From assembly GCF_050947875.1 (NCBI RefSeq), contig NW_027460390.1, positions 434,001 through 498,000 of the forward strand: a DNA stretch of 64,000 nucleotides, written 5' to 3'. The translations under genes were made by a program, and so were the position numbers. This DNA comes from Dermacentor variabilis. Taxonomy: Eukaryota > Arthropoda > Arachnida > Ixodida > Ixodidae. The notes under the pieces are model-generated. The model was given only the letters and a program-made list of their open reading frames with translations. It was not told where the DNA came from and did no database searches. Positions 1-61,959 of the stretch are shown here, piece by piece. Each line of letters starts with the position of its first letter. Positions within the stretch are counted from its first letter, which is position 1.

Positions 1-929
1 CCAGTTTTCATTACTTTATCTCTGGAATTGGCCCGCTTTAGTTAATGAGAAACAAACCGAGCAGGCTTGCCAAAACCCAGGGAGGAAGTCAAAGAAAGCT
101 GCACTTCCATGAAAGAATCATTCACTTAAAGACGTATGGTATTTGTTCCACTGTTTGTATTTAGGTACCATTTGTTGTTTCCTTCCTTGCTTTTTATTTA
201 TGCAACTGATAAAGCTTTACTACAGAAAAGGATTGCACCCAGCAAAGCATATGTATGAAAATACTCATTGCGAGTTCCAACTGTATGCAAACTGGTGAAA
301 CGTGGATTAAAAAAAACTGAAGAACTTCAATAAAAATAAATTCTTGAAAATTCAAGTTAAATAAAACAAAATGAGAAAAAGGTGTTAACATTTCAGTCAC
401 AGTGCTACAATTATATTTAAAAATATTAAAACTAATTAGTAGGAGGTAATGATATCGCATACTAATGAATGACCAAAAGTGCATGGCCTGCATGCCAGCA
501 TCTGCTTCTGGTGCCACAAGGTTCAAGGTGGAAATCCAGTACTTTCCAGCATTCTGTAAAAATTATACTAAAAGAAAATCCACACAAGCAGAATGCCGAG
601 ATGAAATGTTCATCTTGATAGGCAACTTGCTCGAGCGGCTTGTCACCCCACGAAAGTGCCAAACACATAACATTGCCAGATACTTAGAAATAAGCATTGT
701 AAATGAGAAATATCTCCGGTGGCAGATAAGGAACGCCCTTTGAACAACTGACCATTAAACCCTCGTTTGGTCAGTTGCTCCTAAGTTTTCAAGTACTGCA
801 TGGTGCCTGTGGTTAAAAAAGGTTTTCCACATCTGCCACCATGGTCGTGAAAGGTGCTGGGCTGGCTGACACTGCCAGCGCTAATCTTGTACACATACGC
901 AAATACTCAAGAAAGTGGGCAGCCACCAG
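1..929. other. No supported gene
   Basis: AT-rich sequence with short chance open frames in several phases. I found no splice-flanked conserved segment, no MYST-like or chromodomain coding and no transposon protein. Confidence 0.5.
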
Positions 930-1030
930 AGTAGTTTGATTTTGTATGGCATTGCTCGTGTAATGCAAGAGATGTAGGCTTGGCTCCCACCTGTGACAAG
1001 ATTTCTCATCCACTTTCATTTCCCTCATCT
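930..1030. repeat. Dispersed tRNA-derived-like repeat, copy 1
   Basis: The stretch running from a CGTGTAATGCAAGAGATG-type block to TCTCATCCACTTTCATT matches 51125-51240 in order: a GTAATGCAAAGATG block, a CCCACCTG block, then TCTCATCCACTTTCATT. The middle block resembles a degenerate tRNA B box. It is probably a SINE-like family. Confidence 0.55.
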
Positions 1031-1309
1031 TTGTTTTAGCAGTCCGGGTAAACTATCTAGCCACAGGACATAACTTCGGTAAGATGGGTGGTGTCTACCA
1101 TTTAATCTTCTTGTTCTCCTTCTTTCAAATTCTGGCACAAACCCACAAGGGGGTTATTGGCCATGGTTCTCAGTGGAAGCATAATATGAACTTCTTGCTT
1201 CCTGTAAACTTATTGGTCTTTACTATCCATATCTAATAAATAGTGAATGTAAATTATTTTTCTGTTTCCGCTTCTTGAATAGTGGTCATGCCAATTTTGA
1301 CGAAGATGC

Positions 1310-2890
1310 TATATTACGAAAATAATAGGATTCAGTGTTAATATTGAGGAAAATGGGCTTAACGTGAGTCTCCCAGTCACAATGACGTACTCATGTACAA
1401 TCTGACAAACTTCCTTTAGGGCTCGGCCAAGGGTATTTGCCCCAAAAGATAAAATGTTGATCACTGAGAGAGGAAGGCTCATACGCAGTAGGGCTTGCTA
1501 TAAGTAGGTCTTTCTTTTGGAATTATATTTTTGGCAGGAGAGGAGGAAATGGCCCAATGTTTCTATATCCCCACATGATGCACAAAGGTCCGATGGTGCG
1601 AATTCACACCTACTCGTGTACAGATTTAGTTGAGGTATTCGACTTCATAATAGTGTAATGGAAACTTTGCATTGCTGAGAGGGACAAGCCCAGACATTCT
1701 AGGGGAACGCTAAATGTTTGTAATACGGTGCAGCAAGGAGGGGACCTTTTCTGCCTAGGACAAGTTGTCACCTTCGGAATCTTGTTACCGCCAGAAAAGT
1801 AAGGTTGGGTATAAAGAAATTTAGTGGCCCGCCAAGCGCTGTGTTTGCCAAACTGTCTGCAGTCTCATTAAGTGCTAGTCCACAATGTCCAGGTATCCAC
1901 AAAAAAAATGAATTTGTTTAACATGATGTGGAATAAAAAAGTGTAGTGATCGGTGCAGTAGTGAAGTATTTGTGCTTTCTAGCGACATAAGAACTGGCAG
2001 GCAGTCTCCGAGCAATATTATGTGGGACACATTTTTCTGAATTTCGCATACGACCAAGCATATGGCCATGAATTCGGCCGCATAAATTGGTGGGTAATCG
2101 GGACGACAGATAGCATTGAAGCTCCATGATAGTGTTTGAGAGCAAATGCCTATCACTGATTTCTCATCTTCTTGTGAAGTGTCCGTGGACACTGCATTGT
2201 ATGAGGGAAAATCTTCCAGATACTCACTCAAGAGTCCGACTAGTGTCTGTTTGGCTATGAATTTAGCATTCCTTGGTGAGACATTATCAAACTTACAAGT
2301 ATATGCTTTTATAAAAGTGACACATTGAACTCATCGTAGGTTAATGTTTATATTTGCTAAGACTGCATAAACACGACTTGGGGGAGCTAGTATCATGGCC
2401 ACATAAAATAAAAAAGAAAGATAGTGCCAGTTGTGCGACAAACAACGAGTAACTTGTCCTGAAAACATATTCGTATGCTCTAAGAAAAGTTTTTACTGTT
2501 AGCAGCTCAAATCTTGATGCAAAATCTGGCATGGTCTGGCGATTTGCACCACAGTTGTGACAACACGTCGCAGATTTACAGGCTTTGCCGCTGTATCTGA
2601 AATGCCAACAGTTCTTCCACTGGCGAGGGCGGGCGTGTTTCCAAACGATCTACCCTATAGATAATAGGCCTTACCGTTAGCTCTGTAGGAAACGATGTTC
2701 CAGCAAATGTTGCTATTATGTACTTCGAGTGCTGCCAACCACCCTGTGGCAGTGGTACACCGAAACTATCCCCACATCAGCTTTTTGGAAGTCCTCCAGT
2801 ACTTCCTAAGGAGAGCAAGATAGGGTCCGCACCACGAACAGTACCCTTTGTACATGCCAGTTTCTCTGGGATGTAGGCCTTTACCGGTAA
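1310..2890 (-). pseudogene. Jockey-type non-LTR remnant: ORF1 zinc-knuckle region joined to RNase H and C-terminus of ORF2
   Basis: Reading the minus strand, about 2890-2540 resembles ORF1 (VIATFAGTS-like block, then C..CWHF...KACKSA.CC..CG zinc knuckles). The sequence then passes directly to the end of the reverse transcriptase (MPDFASRFELLTVKTFLRAY at about 2532). Next comes RNase H, with PPIYAAEFMAI and SHIILLGDCLPVLMSL near 2100-1900. A shift near a T-run at about 1905 moves to the frame with PGHCGLALNETADSLA. A C-terminal Cys cluster (CASCGDIETLGHFLLSC) lies near 1580-1530. Stops and shifts make it inactive. The RT fingers and palm and the endonuclease are missing, so a large internal deletion or recombination joined the two ORFs. 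Confidence 0.75.
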
Positions 2891-3671
2891 TGACGCGACG
2901 GTTGTGCATTGGAGAAAGTCAAGACACACAAGCTAGATTGGAAGATTTGCAAATGATTCCTCTTCTGCCAAACGATCTGACGTCTGAAATTTGAAACTCA
3001 TCAAACCGCCCTTTCCCGCAGCTGCTCTGCTCTGGGAGCAACTGGGCTTTTGCGTGACCACTACAGCGCCATTTGTGAGGCAATACAAGCTTCGCTTGAA
3101 AAGTCTGGTATCTATTGCATTAAAAAAAAAAATTGTATTTGCACACTCTGCTATTTAAATTTTCGCAGTACTGCTTAGCATATCTGCTTCATGCTTTAGT
3201 TGGGTGAAACAATCGCCCATGGCAAGTGCATGGAACAGTCACCTCTAAACAAAGGCAGTATGCCACATCTTGCTTCACATCTGTTCAGGTGCTTGCTCAT
3301 ATTGACAGTGCCAGTCAATAGAAAAAAAAACTGCACTGAATATTCTGTGCCCATTTCTGTGTCTCATGCGTAAGCTTCCACAGCATTGAATTTACTTTCT
3401 TTTATGTTGTTTATAGATGCACACCTGCCTTTGCACAATCATAGAAACAAAAGTGCCAGTCTTGCAGTCACACAAACAAATGCATACAGTTGAAAACACA
3501 TGAAGCGTGAGAAGTCAGTGCAGTTAAGGAAACCAATGAAAATAAGCAATACGGAGCTACAAAGAAAGTCTCCAAGTCATAAGTTCACTTGTGACATCTT
3601 ATCCTGAAACACCTAATCAGACCATGACAACAGAGTGACTTTGTGGCATCAGCAAATGGTGTGCGACTCAC
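2891..3671. other. No supported gene
   Basis: Possibly the 5' extension of the Jockey-type fragment up to about 3000, then AT-rich sequence with poly(A) runs near 3120 and 3325. Nothing else is recognisable. Confidence 0.4.
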
Positions 3672-3905
3672 GGTGGTGGCTTAGTGGCTGTGGTGTTGTG
3701 CTGCTAAGCACGAGGTGATGAGATCAAATCCCGGCAACTGTGGCCACATTTCGATGGGGGCAAAAAGCAAAAGCACCCATGTCCCATGCATTAGGGGCAT
3801 GTTAAAGATCCCCTAGTGGTCAAAATTTGGCCCCCACTAAGTTGTGCCTCATAATCAAATTGTGGTTTTGGCATGTAAAAGCCCAGAATTCAATTCAATT
3901 CAAAT
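3672..3905 (+). repeat. tRNA-derived SINE (tick Ruka-like), copy 1
   Basis: The A box-like GTGGCTTAGTGG and B box-like GATCAAATCCC have tRNA-like spacing. They are followed by a conserved body (CATTTCGATGGGGGC, CATGTTAAAGATCCCCTAG, CCTCATAATCAAATTGTGG, TTTTGGCATGTAAAAGCCC) and an AATTCAATTCAATTC tail. This layout is typical of tick tRNA SINEs. Mutations such as AAATCCC show it is an older copy. The pol III boxes may have driven its transcription. Confidence 0.8.
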
Positions 3906-4107
3906 CTGTGCTGGTGTATCGTTGCTCGGAGCTTATTTTTGAGCCAGTGGTGCATGCAATTGGGACTTACTTAGTAGTAACTGTAACCAAAGCGTCTGTC
4001 ACTCTTGAAATTTAAGAAAGTTTTTTAAAGTCTAGCACAGTTTTTTTTTTGTGCCACTTTCATAAAAGAGCATGCAAATGATGGGAACACACTTGTCATG
4101 CTATGCA

Positions 4108-4151
4108 AAAATAATATCCTCTCCTAAGTGATAATCCTCTCCTAAGTGATG
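4108..4151 (+). repeat. Short tandem duplication, about 19-bp unit x2
   Basis: Two adjacent copies of ATAATCCTCTCCTAAGTGAT (the first reads ATAATATCCTCTCC...). They are followed by a T-run. Probably a slippage duplication. Confidence 0.7.
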
Positions 4152-4634
4152 CATCTTTTTTTTTTTTTTTTTGCAGTTCAATTTGACTCTGAGGAGCCTT
4201 TTATTACATGCTGTTACTTTTGTCTAGGTATTTAATTTATTGGATGGGCTTTTTAACATGGAGTGTCAAATGGGCTGTTATTGGGCAAAAGAAACATGAA
4301 CAAGTTTGGGCTAACTTAGAACACTCAATAATTTCTGCTTTCATCACTTAGTATGATGTCATCATTATGTCAGCTTGCATGCCTGATAAGGGCTACACTA
4401 CATATTTGGCAGCCTGATAGTATGTAGTGGTGGAAAATCTATAGGTCTTATAATTCAATAGATTTAGATCTTTTTTTAAATTTGAATGAGCAATTTTAGT
4501 GCCCTTCAGAGGAGGCCATAGATGTAGGGAATAGCAAGGTGTTACCAAAACATTTTTACAGCACTGGTTGCTGTTGTTTACATAAGGCACATTTATCTGG
4601 AAACATTACAGAATGTTTTGAATTTGTCTTGCAG

Positions 4635-54527
<49,893 letters not shown>

Positions 54528-57002
54528 TCAACCACCTTTGTGCTGCGGCTGTGCTCCAGCTGTCTTGGAGGTGAGCAGCATCTTTATGCAGGTGGAAATT
54601 GAAGTTGAATCTGGGATCTCTAATGAAACTGCTCAAAGTGCTACTGTAGTGAGATAGATAAACTGACAAGTTTAAAAAAAAAAACTTGCATTGACTCATT
54701 GTGATGAAATTTTTCCTATATATGGCATTGAAAAGGAGCAAGTCCTTTCTTGCATGTCATATTCTTTCTGCACTCAAAGCTTCTGAGTAAACTGAGAAAT
54801 CCCTTGAAATGAGATGGAAAAAAATGAGAGTAAAAGAAGGAATGTACCCCCTTTATATTAGTCAAAGCTCATTATAACGAATGCGGATATAATAAATTTT
54901 AAATATAACAATTTAAATCTAAAACATTCCTCGCCAATATCGGCGTGTACCTTTAAAATAAAAATTAGAGATTTAGTCACTTCATAATAGTAATAATATT
55001 ATTTAGAAGTACCGTAACATCAGAAGAAACATCACATGGTTGGAAAACCTTAAACAGAGTTAGCTAAATATTAGGCTTGTGCAAATATCAATTTGTTGTT
55101 GTACATGTGGCATTACTAATGCATCAGATGGAACTGAAGGTGACTTCCTGTGGTCAGTAGACAGCGAAAAGGAGGTGTCGTCGGACTCCAATAGTGACTA
55201 ACCACTAATGTTTAGCTGTGTGCATGTCTGTGTGCTTTGAATGTTCCATAAAGTTGTTCCAACACAGTATGTGTTGACTGAGGTTTCATTACTTGATATG
55301 CATATTAGAATGGGCACCAAGTTATTATTTGTTTTATATGCCGACAATATAACGTAATTACAATCGGGGGCACAGTAGAATAGTGCAGATAAAGTATGTT
55401 TGAATAATCAAGCAGGTGCAGAGGTCAGTAGATTACTGTAGACGAATTCATCATTGCCGTGCCTTGGCTATGAGCTATGCAGTGCAACTTGCTAGCCAAA
55501 ACCAAAGCTGTTAATTAATGAAGCATATTTTAAAATTTGCCGTATTTTTGTATAACGTGCACCAAAACAATTTTAAGTTGAAGTGTAAATCGGAATGAGA
55601 GTTATATGCGAATTTCAACTTCACGGCAGCTGTTGTGAATTTACTTCGGTAAAATGCATATAGCCAGGCAATAAAATGTGTTTTTGAGGAGGGCTAAAAA
55701 CGATACAGAGAACAGTATGTGTAAAAAGTAGTTGCACAAACAAGTTGCACGGTAGATGCATTGAAATCTGCCGGTATGGTCATTGGTGCATCATCTGCAG
55801 ACTGTTGGCACAGGCATATTGTGACAGAGGCACTGACACCATGGATACTGCTATTGCTGGCACTCAGGAGATAGAAATCGGCAGGTTCTTGGCCTAAATT
55901 GACCATGCCTTTATCATCAAATGTAAATCACTCCCTGAGGGATAAATGCAGAATGCAGGTAACCGTATCAGCTTGAATCATGACTTTTTCATTCAACTTT
56001 GCTTCATCTTAGTCGCACTTCCTAGCTCTCACCTCATGACATTGTCCCTCCCTTGCCCTCGCAAACTTTATGACTGCTTATGTCACCCTCACCGTACTAC
56101 GTGAGTGTGAGGATGCCTTTGCAAGGGTGTGCCCTTGTGACAGTTCCCGTCTGGTAATGTTCATTTCTGGTGTAAAGAAAACATGTTGCATATGTTAGTC
56201 TTTCAAAGGCTATATTTATGGTATTCTATTCTATTTCTCCCCTCCCCCCCCCCCTCTAGCCCCTACTTGTGTGTAAACTGTAGCAATTTCACTCGACAGC
56301 CATGCTATACCGCTCTCTAAAAGTAGAGTTTCTTGTAGCTCATGATAAGCACCTCAAATGTTATCTTGATGTCCAATCTTTTTATGAGAAAGTTTTGTTT
56401 TGAACTCTTATAATTATTGAGGTGCGTGCCTACTTCCATCACCACATTCTTTTTTTTTTCACTGTACTGCACTTGCATTATAGTAATCTTTCTTATTGCT
56501 TGTCATCATGAGGCAACACATACATCAAACATGCCAAACCCCTTACAATGCTTACGAAATCGCACTCTAAGACCTACGAGTTGCAGCACATTTTTATGTT
56601 TATACAAGATCTCAATGAGTTCTGTCGTATGCTATCAGTCTTCATTTTTTGTCTTCTACATCGTCGTGTCAACTAAAGCATTTATTGTTGAAATTTTTGT
56701 ACTGACAAAACCAGACTTACAGAACAACACAGCCAAATAATCCTAAAAGCTATAACTATGAGGACCAAACCACCTATCTTGCCAGGTATTGAACTTGAAT
56801 AGCATCTGTTGTCAGATTGATTCATGCTCCTTTTTGTATTCATTTCCGTGTTTTTAAAAAATTACTTATTGGAACAGATACCTAGTTAGTTAGCAATGTG
56901 TGTCTTATTGTTTTGTTCACACTCTGTCATGTTTTTTTACTTGAATGAGAAAACAGAAAAATGAGAGGGAACCAAATCAATTGTATGATGTAGAAGCACA
57001 TG
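54528..57002. other. 3' flank of the MYST gene, no other supported gene
   Basis: Presumed 3' UTR and flank. ATTATAACGAATGCGGATAT at 54881-54900 resembles the TTATAACGA ends of the local DNA-transposon family. A C-run occurs at 56237-56252. No protein recognised. Confidence 0.4.
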
Positions 57003-57004
57003 TA

Positions 57005-57870
57005 CTATCGGCCAAAAAAGTAAACGGACCACGGCACTGCTGGCCGGAGCGGCTGCGGGGCCGCACCGGGGCGCTGCTATCTCGCTCCGCGCGCTGACAG
57101 CGAGAGTGCCCCGAGTGACGCCAGACTTTGCCCTCTCTCTCTTACGGATCCTTGTCACGCTTGATAAATTTCTAGTGCGCCGTTCGGTTGCTCTGCTGCT
57201 GACGGTCGCGACGAAGGGGACTGTGCATCGCCGGTAGTTTAGCACATGGCACTGTCGAACAGTAGTGGACGGCCGCGGGGCGTCAAACCGCGCCACTGAG
57301 AAGGAACGAAGACTCGTTCTTAATGTTGTTTTGCTTATATTCACCATACCTCTCATATGAGTGCATTTCGCTGGCGTCCACCGCTGTTCGATTTTAGACA
57401 ACACAACGAAAGCAGCCGCAACGGCAACTACGGTGACGCGCGCTTGCAGGTGCCAAGCTTTACTGCCGGCGCGGGTTCTCTGTCGATATTACTTTTCCGG
57501 CACTGTCTCCAGCAGTGGGTTTATTAACTATAGCAGTGCGCCTTTTCACACTGCTTTAATTCGCTACTACAATACACAGTCCGTTATGAAACTTTCCTTA
57601 TAAAAGTACCCTCAGAAAGAGATGATTGGAAAGACTAATCGGAAAGACAAGTCGCTCGTGAAAGTTTATTCACGGAAGAAAATAAAAATTGGGGTTTCAT
57701 GCTTTGAAGAGGTCCTCAATGGGATGAAAATTCGCCGTCATCCGCGATTACTTGGCCTACTCGCCTTGGCATCGAGTCATAGAACGCGGCCACTAGCTCC
57801 GGACGTCCGCGTAGTGCTTCCCACCCTTCTTTCACGGTATGATGCAGCCGATCCGCGGTGCCACAGCAAA
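57005..57870 (+). repeat. Left inverted arm of the Tc1-like element
   Basis: Matches the reverse complement of 59210-60077, including scattered substitutions (for example CTGCTGGCCGG against CCGCTGGCTGG). On the minus strand its inner end encodes ALRGRPELVAAFYDSMPRRV plus GQVIADDGEFSSH, the duplicated transposase tail. Confidence 0.88.
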
Positions 57871-58042
57871 GGGGCAATAGGACACCGGCATTCAATATTT
57901 CCTTTTTATTCTCTGGAACGGTGTCGGCGACGCGCTTTGTAGTGCGCGCTGCTATCCAGATATGGTTGTGTCCAGCCATTGGACACTGGAAGACTAGGAA
58001 ATGTTTAAAAACGAGAACGGTCGCATTCGTTTCGTCGCAAAA

Positions 58043-59366
58043 ATGCCATCCCGGGTGCCGATCGAGGAGAGAAGGCGCATCGTGCGGCTTAGCATAGAAC
58101 GTGTCCCTCAGCGTGAAATCTGCCGCCGCACTAGGAGGAGCAGAACATCGGTGAACCGCATTATTCAAGCCTATAGGGATGAATACGGCAGAATTGCTGA
58201 TGCTCAGCGCAGTGGGCGGCCAAGGCTTACAACGTTGGAAGAGGACCAACAGATAGTTGCTGCCGCTGTTGTTGACCCCTTTCTGAACGCCAGGGAAATT
58301 TGCGACGCTCTGGACCTCAGTTGCTGCAGCGAAACTATCAGGAGCAGACTGCGAGAGGCAGGTCTCATGAACTGCGTTGCCGCTCAGAAGCCGCACCTGA
58401 CGACGAAGCAGAGGGAAGAGCGACTGAATTTTGCCCGAGCGTTCGAGCAATGGACTGGGAGGTCATCTTCACGGATGAGTCAACGTTCAGCACACGCTGG
58501 GACCAACAGCAGCGTCTGTGGCGTCCGTTGAACAGCAGGTACGACCTGTCATCCTTGCAGCTGAGGGAAGTTGCGGGTAAAGTTTGCATAGCTAGTCAGT
58601 GCTAAAAAATAGGGTTTGTTTGCAACGCATACTAGCCTTAAGAATGCTGTACAGCCTCATTTCTCGTCTTACTGCATGACTACACGTAGGCGCAGTATTG
58701 ACTACGAAGTGTTTCTTTTGCGTCATTGCATATCTGCGAGCTGAATGTTAGACAGGGTATGATTTAAGCCTTCATTATTTTTATTTCTACAGCAGAGTGA
58801 GGTGGCTGCGCGTTAAGTTTTGTACCCGACATATGTTAATGACTGCTGTCTCATATGACCCCGGCCACATCCACAGCGTGCTCAGTAGCGGCCGCTGCTC
58901 GGTTAGTGTTTGGGGCGCCATCAGTAAGGACGGCCTTGGCCCACTCGTGCGGATTGAGGGTTCGTTCACTGGGTCGAAGTACTGCGAACTCCTCGTCAAG
59001 CACTTGATTCCATACGTTCTGGACGGGCCATTCCGGGACGGGTGCTACATGTTCCAGCACGACCGCAGCCCTGTGCACAAAGCCCGCACTGTGAGTGCAC
59101 TTCTGGAGAGCTACGCCGTGCGTCAGCTTCCGTGGCCGCTTAACGGGGCTGATATTAACCCCATCGAGAACATTTGGGCAATGTTGAAGAAGACTCTTGC
59201 CTCACGGCGCCTGTGTGGTGGCACAGCGGATCAGCTTTGGCATGCCGTGAAGGAAGAGTGGGAAGCACTACGCGGACGTCCGGAGCTAGTGGCCGCGCTC
59301 TATGACTCTATGCCAAGGCGAGTAGGCCAAGTAATCACGGACGACGGCGAATTTTCATCCCATTGA
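58043..59366 (+). pseudogene. Tc1-like transposase, frameshifted and interrupted
   Basis: ATG 58043 opens MPSRVPIEERRRIVRLSIER with paired-type helix-turn-helix motifs (REICRRTRRSRTSVNRII and a second one up to about 58370). The catalytic part starts after a frameshift at about 58453 (VIFTDESTFSTRWDQQQRLW). It is then broken by about 300 bp of unrelated sequence (about 58547-58850) and resumes with PGHIHSVLSSGRCSVSVWGA. The second Asp is in FQHDRSPVH and the Glu in NPIENIW, with 34 residues between them, the D34E spacing of Tc1. The stop after DDGEFSSH is at 59364-59366, inside the right arm. This copy cannot make a full enzyme unless the 300 bp is spliced out and the shift bypassed. Confidence 0.88.
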
Positions 59367-60077
59367 GGACCTCTTCAAAGCATGAAACCCCAATTTTTAT
59401 TTTCTTCCGTGAATGAACTTTCACGAGCGACTTGTCTTTCCGATTAGTCTTTCCAATCATCTCTTTCTGAGGGTACTTTTATAAGGAAAGTTTCATAACG
59501 GACTGTGTATTGTAGTAGCGAATTAAAGCAGTGTGAAGAGGCGCACTGCTATAGTTAATAAACCCACTGCTGGAGACAATGCCGGAAAAGTAATATCGAC
59601 AGAGAACCCGCGCCGGCAGTAAAGCTTGGCACCTGCAAGCGCGCGTCACCGTAGCCACCGTTGCGGCTGCTTTCGTTGTGTTGTCTAAAATCGAACAGCG
59701 GTGGACGCCAGCGAAATGCACTCATATGAGAGGTATGGTGAATATAAGCAAAACAACATTAAGAACGAGTCTTCGTTCCTTCTCAGTGGCGCGGTTTGAC
59801 GCCCCGCGGCCGTCCACTACTGTTCGACAGCGCCGTGTGCTAAACTACCGGCGATGCACAGTCCCCTTCGTCGCGACCGTCAGCAGCAGAGCAACCGAAC
59901 GGCGCACTAGAAATTTATCAAGCGTGACAAGGATCCGTAAGAGAGAGAGGGCGAAGTCTGGCGTCACTTGGGGCACTCTCGCCGTCAGCGCGCGGAGCGA
60001 GATAGCAGCGCCCCGGTGCGGCCCCGCAGCCGCTCCAGCCAGCGGTGCCGTGGTCCGTTTACTTTTTTGGCCGATAG
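59210..60077 (-). repeat. Right inverted arm of the Tc1-like element
   Basis: Inverted partner of 57005-57870. It contains the transposase 3' end (59210-59366), then non-coding sequence to the terminal GGCCGATAG and TA. Confidence 0.88.
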
Positions 60078-60079
60078 TA

Positions 60080-61959
60080 CAATGGCGAAAAGCGTTCAGC
60101 TATCACTCGTCACAATATAAAAAATCTGATTGTTTCTTGGATAAAGAAACTGATGGTGAATTCATGCACTCAGCATTGCTGCTGCCAGTTGAAAGTTTGT
60201 ATTCATGCGTGTTGTTTCGCATTGCCATCTGTCCTGTTCTGCACAAAAAATCTTGAAGCACTGTAAAACGTCTGGGTATTTGTCGAAGTAGGATATTAGA
60301 TGCAGCAATTTTGTTGTCAAGGTTGTTGTCTAGATTACAGCAGTCACCACACTTCCAAACCTGCTAATTCTCCTGAACTTTCCAGAAAGTTTAGGGATTT
60401 GGGCTGGTTCTACCATTTTACGGATGTTGCGTCACATTTAACGAAACACAAGTCGCATTTGAGTCTGTCAACTTGCAAGCTCACCAACTCTCATTGAATG
60501 TATTCATTGAACCAAAATGTGACGTATGGTGAGCACAAGTAGGAAACATTCATGGTGTGGGCTTGATTGCTGTAGTTCAGGAGAATTGCAGTGATGATGT
60601 TGGGAATCCTGTCAATTCCAAACAATAATGCTGAATATGAATTGATATATATTACTACAAACAAAACCCAAATGGAATTTCATTTGTCAGCCTTCTACCA
60701 TACCCTCGGAAATCTGATTAGGAAAGGGCACTGGATGGGTATTTGCTTCGAGCAAGTTTATGCAGAGAAGTTCGTGAAGCAGGCCAAATCAACTATAGCA
60801 AAATCGGCAAAAAAGTCATTATGATGTCAAAATATTACGTTGCTTATCAGTCTCTATTGTGCCACGTGTGCTGCTGCTTCTGGCTGGGTCAAAAGGTAAA
60901 TTATTAATAAAGTGCATATGGTGTCCCAAAAAATGTGCATGCTCAGGGCAAGCTTCTTTAAAAATGCATGCTATTCACCGTGCCCTCACCCCCTCCCCTG
61001 TCCTCACTATGGGCTTTTACGAATTTTAGTGTTTACTACTTTAGTTATGCACTTTTATTACAGTCCTGTATTTCTGAAAGGCGTCTGTACTGTTCTAGTA
61101 CTGGTATGGGGCTGGCGTACATTTAACTTGTGTTTTGGTTTGAGCAAATGGGCATTTTATAACATCAATTTTAATGTGTGTTTAGGCTTGTGCAGTAATT
61201 GAAATTTTAATCTGCTTTATTTCCAGGCCATAGCTGAGGGGAGAAGTCAAAGGCTACTGGTACCTGACAAGAACTCTACCTCCTACACTTTACAAATTTA
61301 TGTAATGGTTAATGAAAATTACTGCGGTATTTGGTTACCATAGTGAATCAGTATACTACATTATCATTACATACAGTGATTTTCCGGTGAGATGCAAGAA
61401 GCATATAAAACATTGTACTTCCTTTTGGATTCTAAAAACAAGAACTGACATTGTTTTACTTCCCTGGTGACCTGATAGATCCAGCAGAGTTTTATAATAT
61501 TTATTTAAAAGTTTATTTATGCCATATTTTCAGCATTGGCTAGTCCTCACTCAGCATTTTTGGGGCTTTCATTTTCAGTTATAATATCACCTTCATTGTT
61601 GTTTGACTGTTCTAGAGATTTCATCAGTTTTCACATATTGTCAACTTTCAGAGTGCCAATAAAATATATATTCAGATATGTGTACCGTTTTTACCATGTA
61701 CGTTTGGCAGCTGTGAAGATCTCGATAAACCTTTTGCATCTTAAAAATATTACGAACAATAAAGCACTTTTTTTTTAGCTGCTGTGTAATAAGGGAAGGT
61801 GTTCTTTTGGTAAAACCTAATTATGTCTATTTCAAAGTTCACATTTAATATCCGGTCACCTTCAATGCGGATTAGCATAGTATTCTAGTTAAACAAGACT
61901 AGAAAGAACCTTTGTCTGCTGATTCTAAATGTGAATATCTTTATTCAGAGGGCCCCTGT
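60080..61959. other. No supported gene
   Basis: AT-rich sequence with short frames and no recognisable domain. Confidence 0.4.

Larger units (their letters stand above)
57005..60077 (+). mobile_element. Tc1-like DNA transposon with about 870-bp inverted arms
   Basis: The ends CTATCGGCCAAAAAAGTAAA and, inverted on the right, the same 20 bases are flanked by TA (57003-57004 and 60078-60079). The inverted arms run about 57005-57870 and 59210-60077 and differ by only a few percent. The right arm contains the last about 50 codons of the transposase, so the left arm carries an inverted copy of that coding end. The centre (57871-59209) holds the rest of the transposase. Ordinary Tc1 elements are about 1.6 kb with arms of tens to a few hundred bp. 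Confidence 0.9.

Noticed and set aside
1..4634. A chromodomain exon of Tip60
   Set aside because: I scanned for a splice-flanked segment with the Trp/Tyr pattern of a chromodomain and saw none; it is probably upstream of the window or absent.
57716..58450. 244-codon minus-strand open frame
   Set aside because: Its end is the inverted copy of the Tc1 transposase tail and the rest is antisense to the transposase N-terminus. It is not a separate gene.
59678..60256. 192-codon open frame in the right Tc1 arm
   Set aside because: Non-coding part of the arm; its mirror in the left arm is open too only because the sequence is duplicated. No domain.
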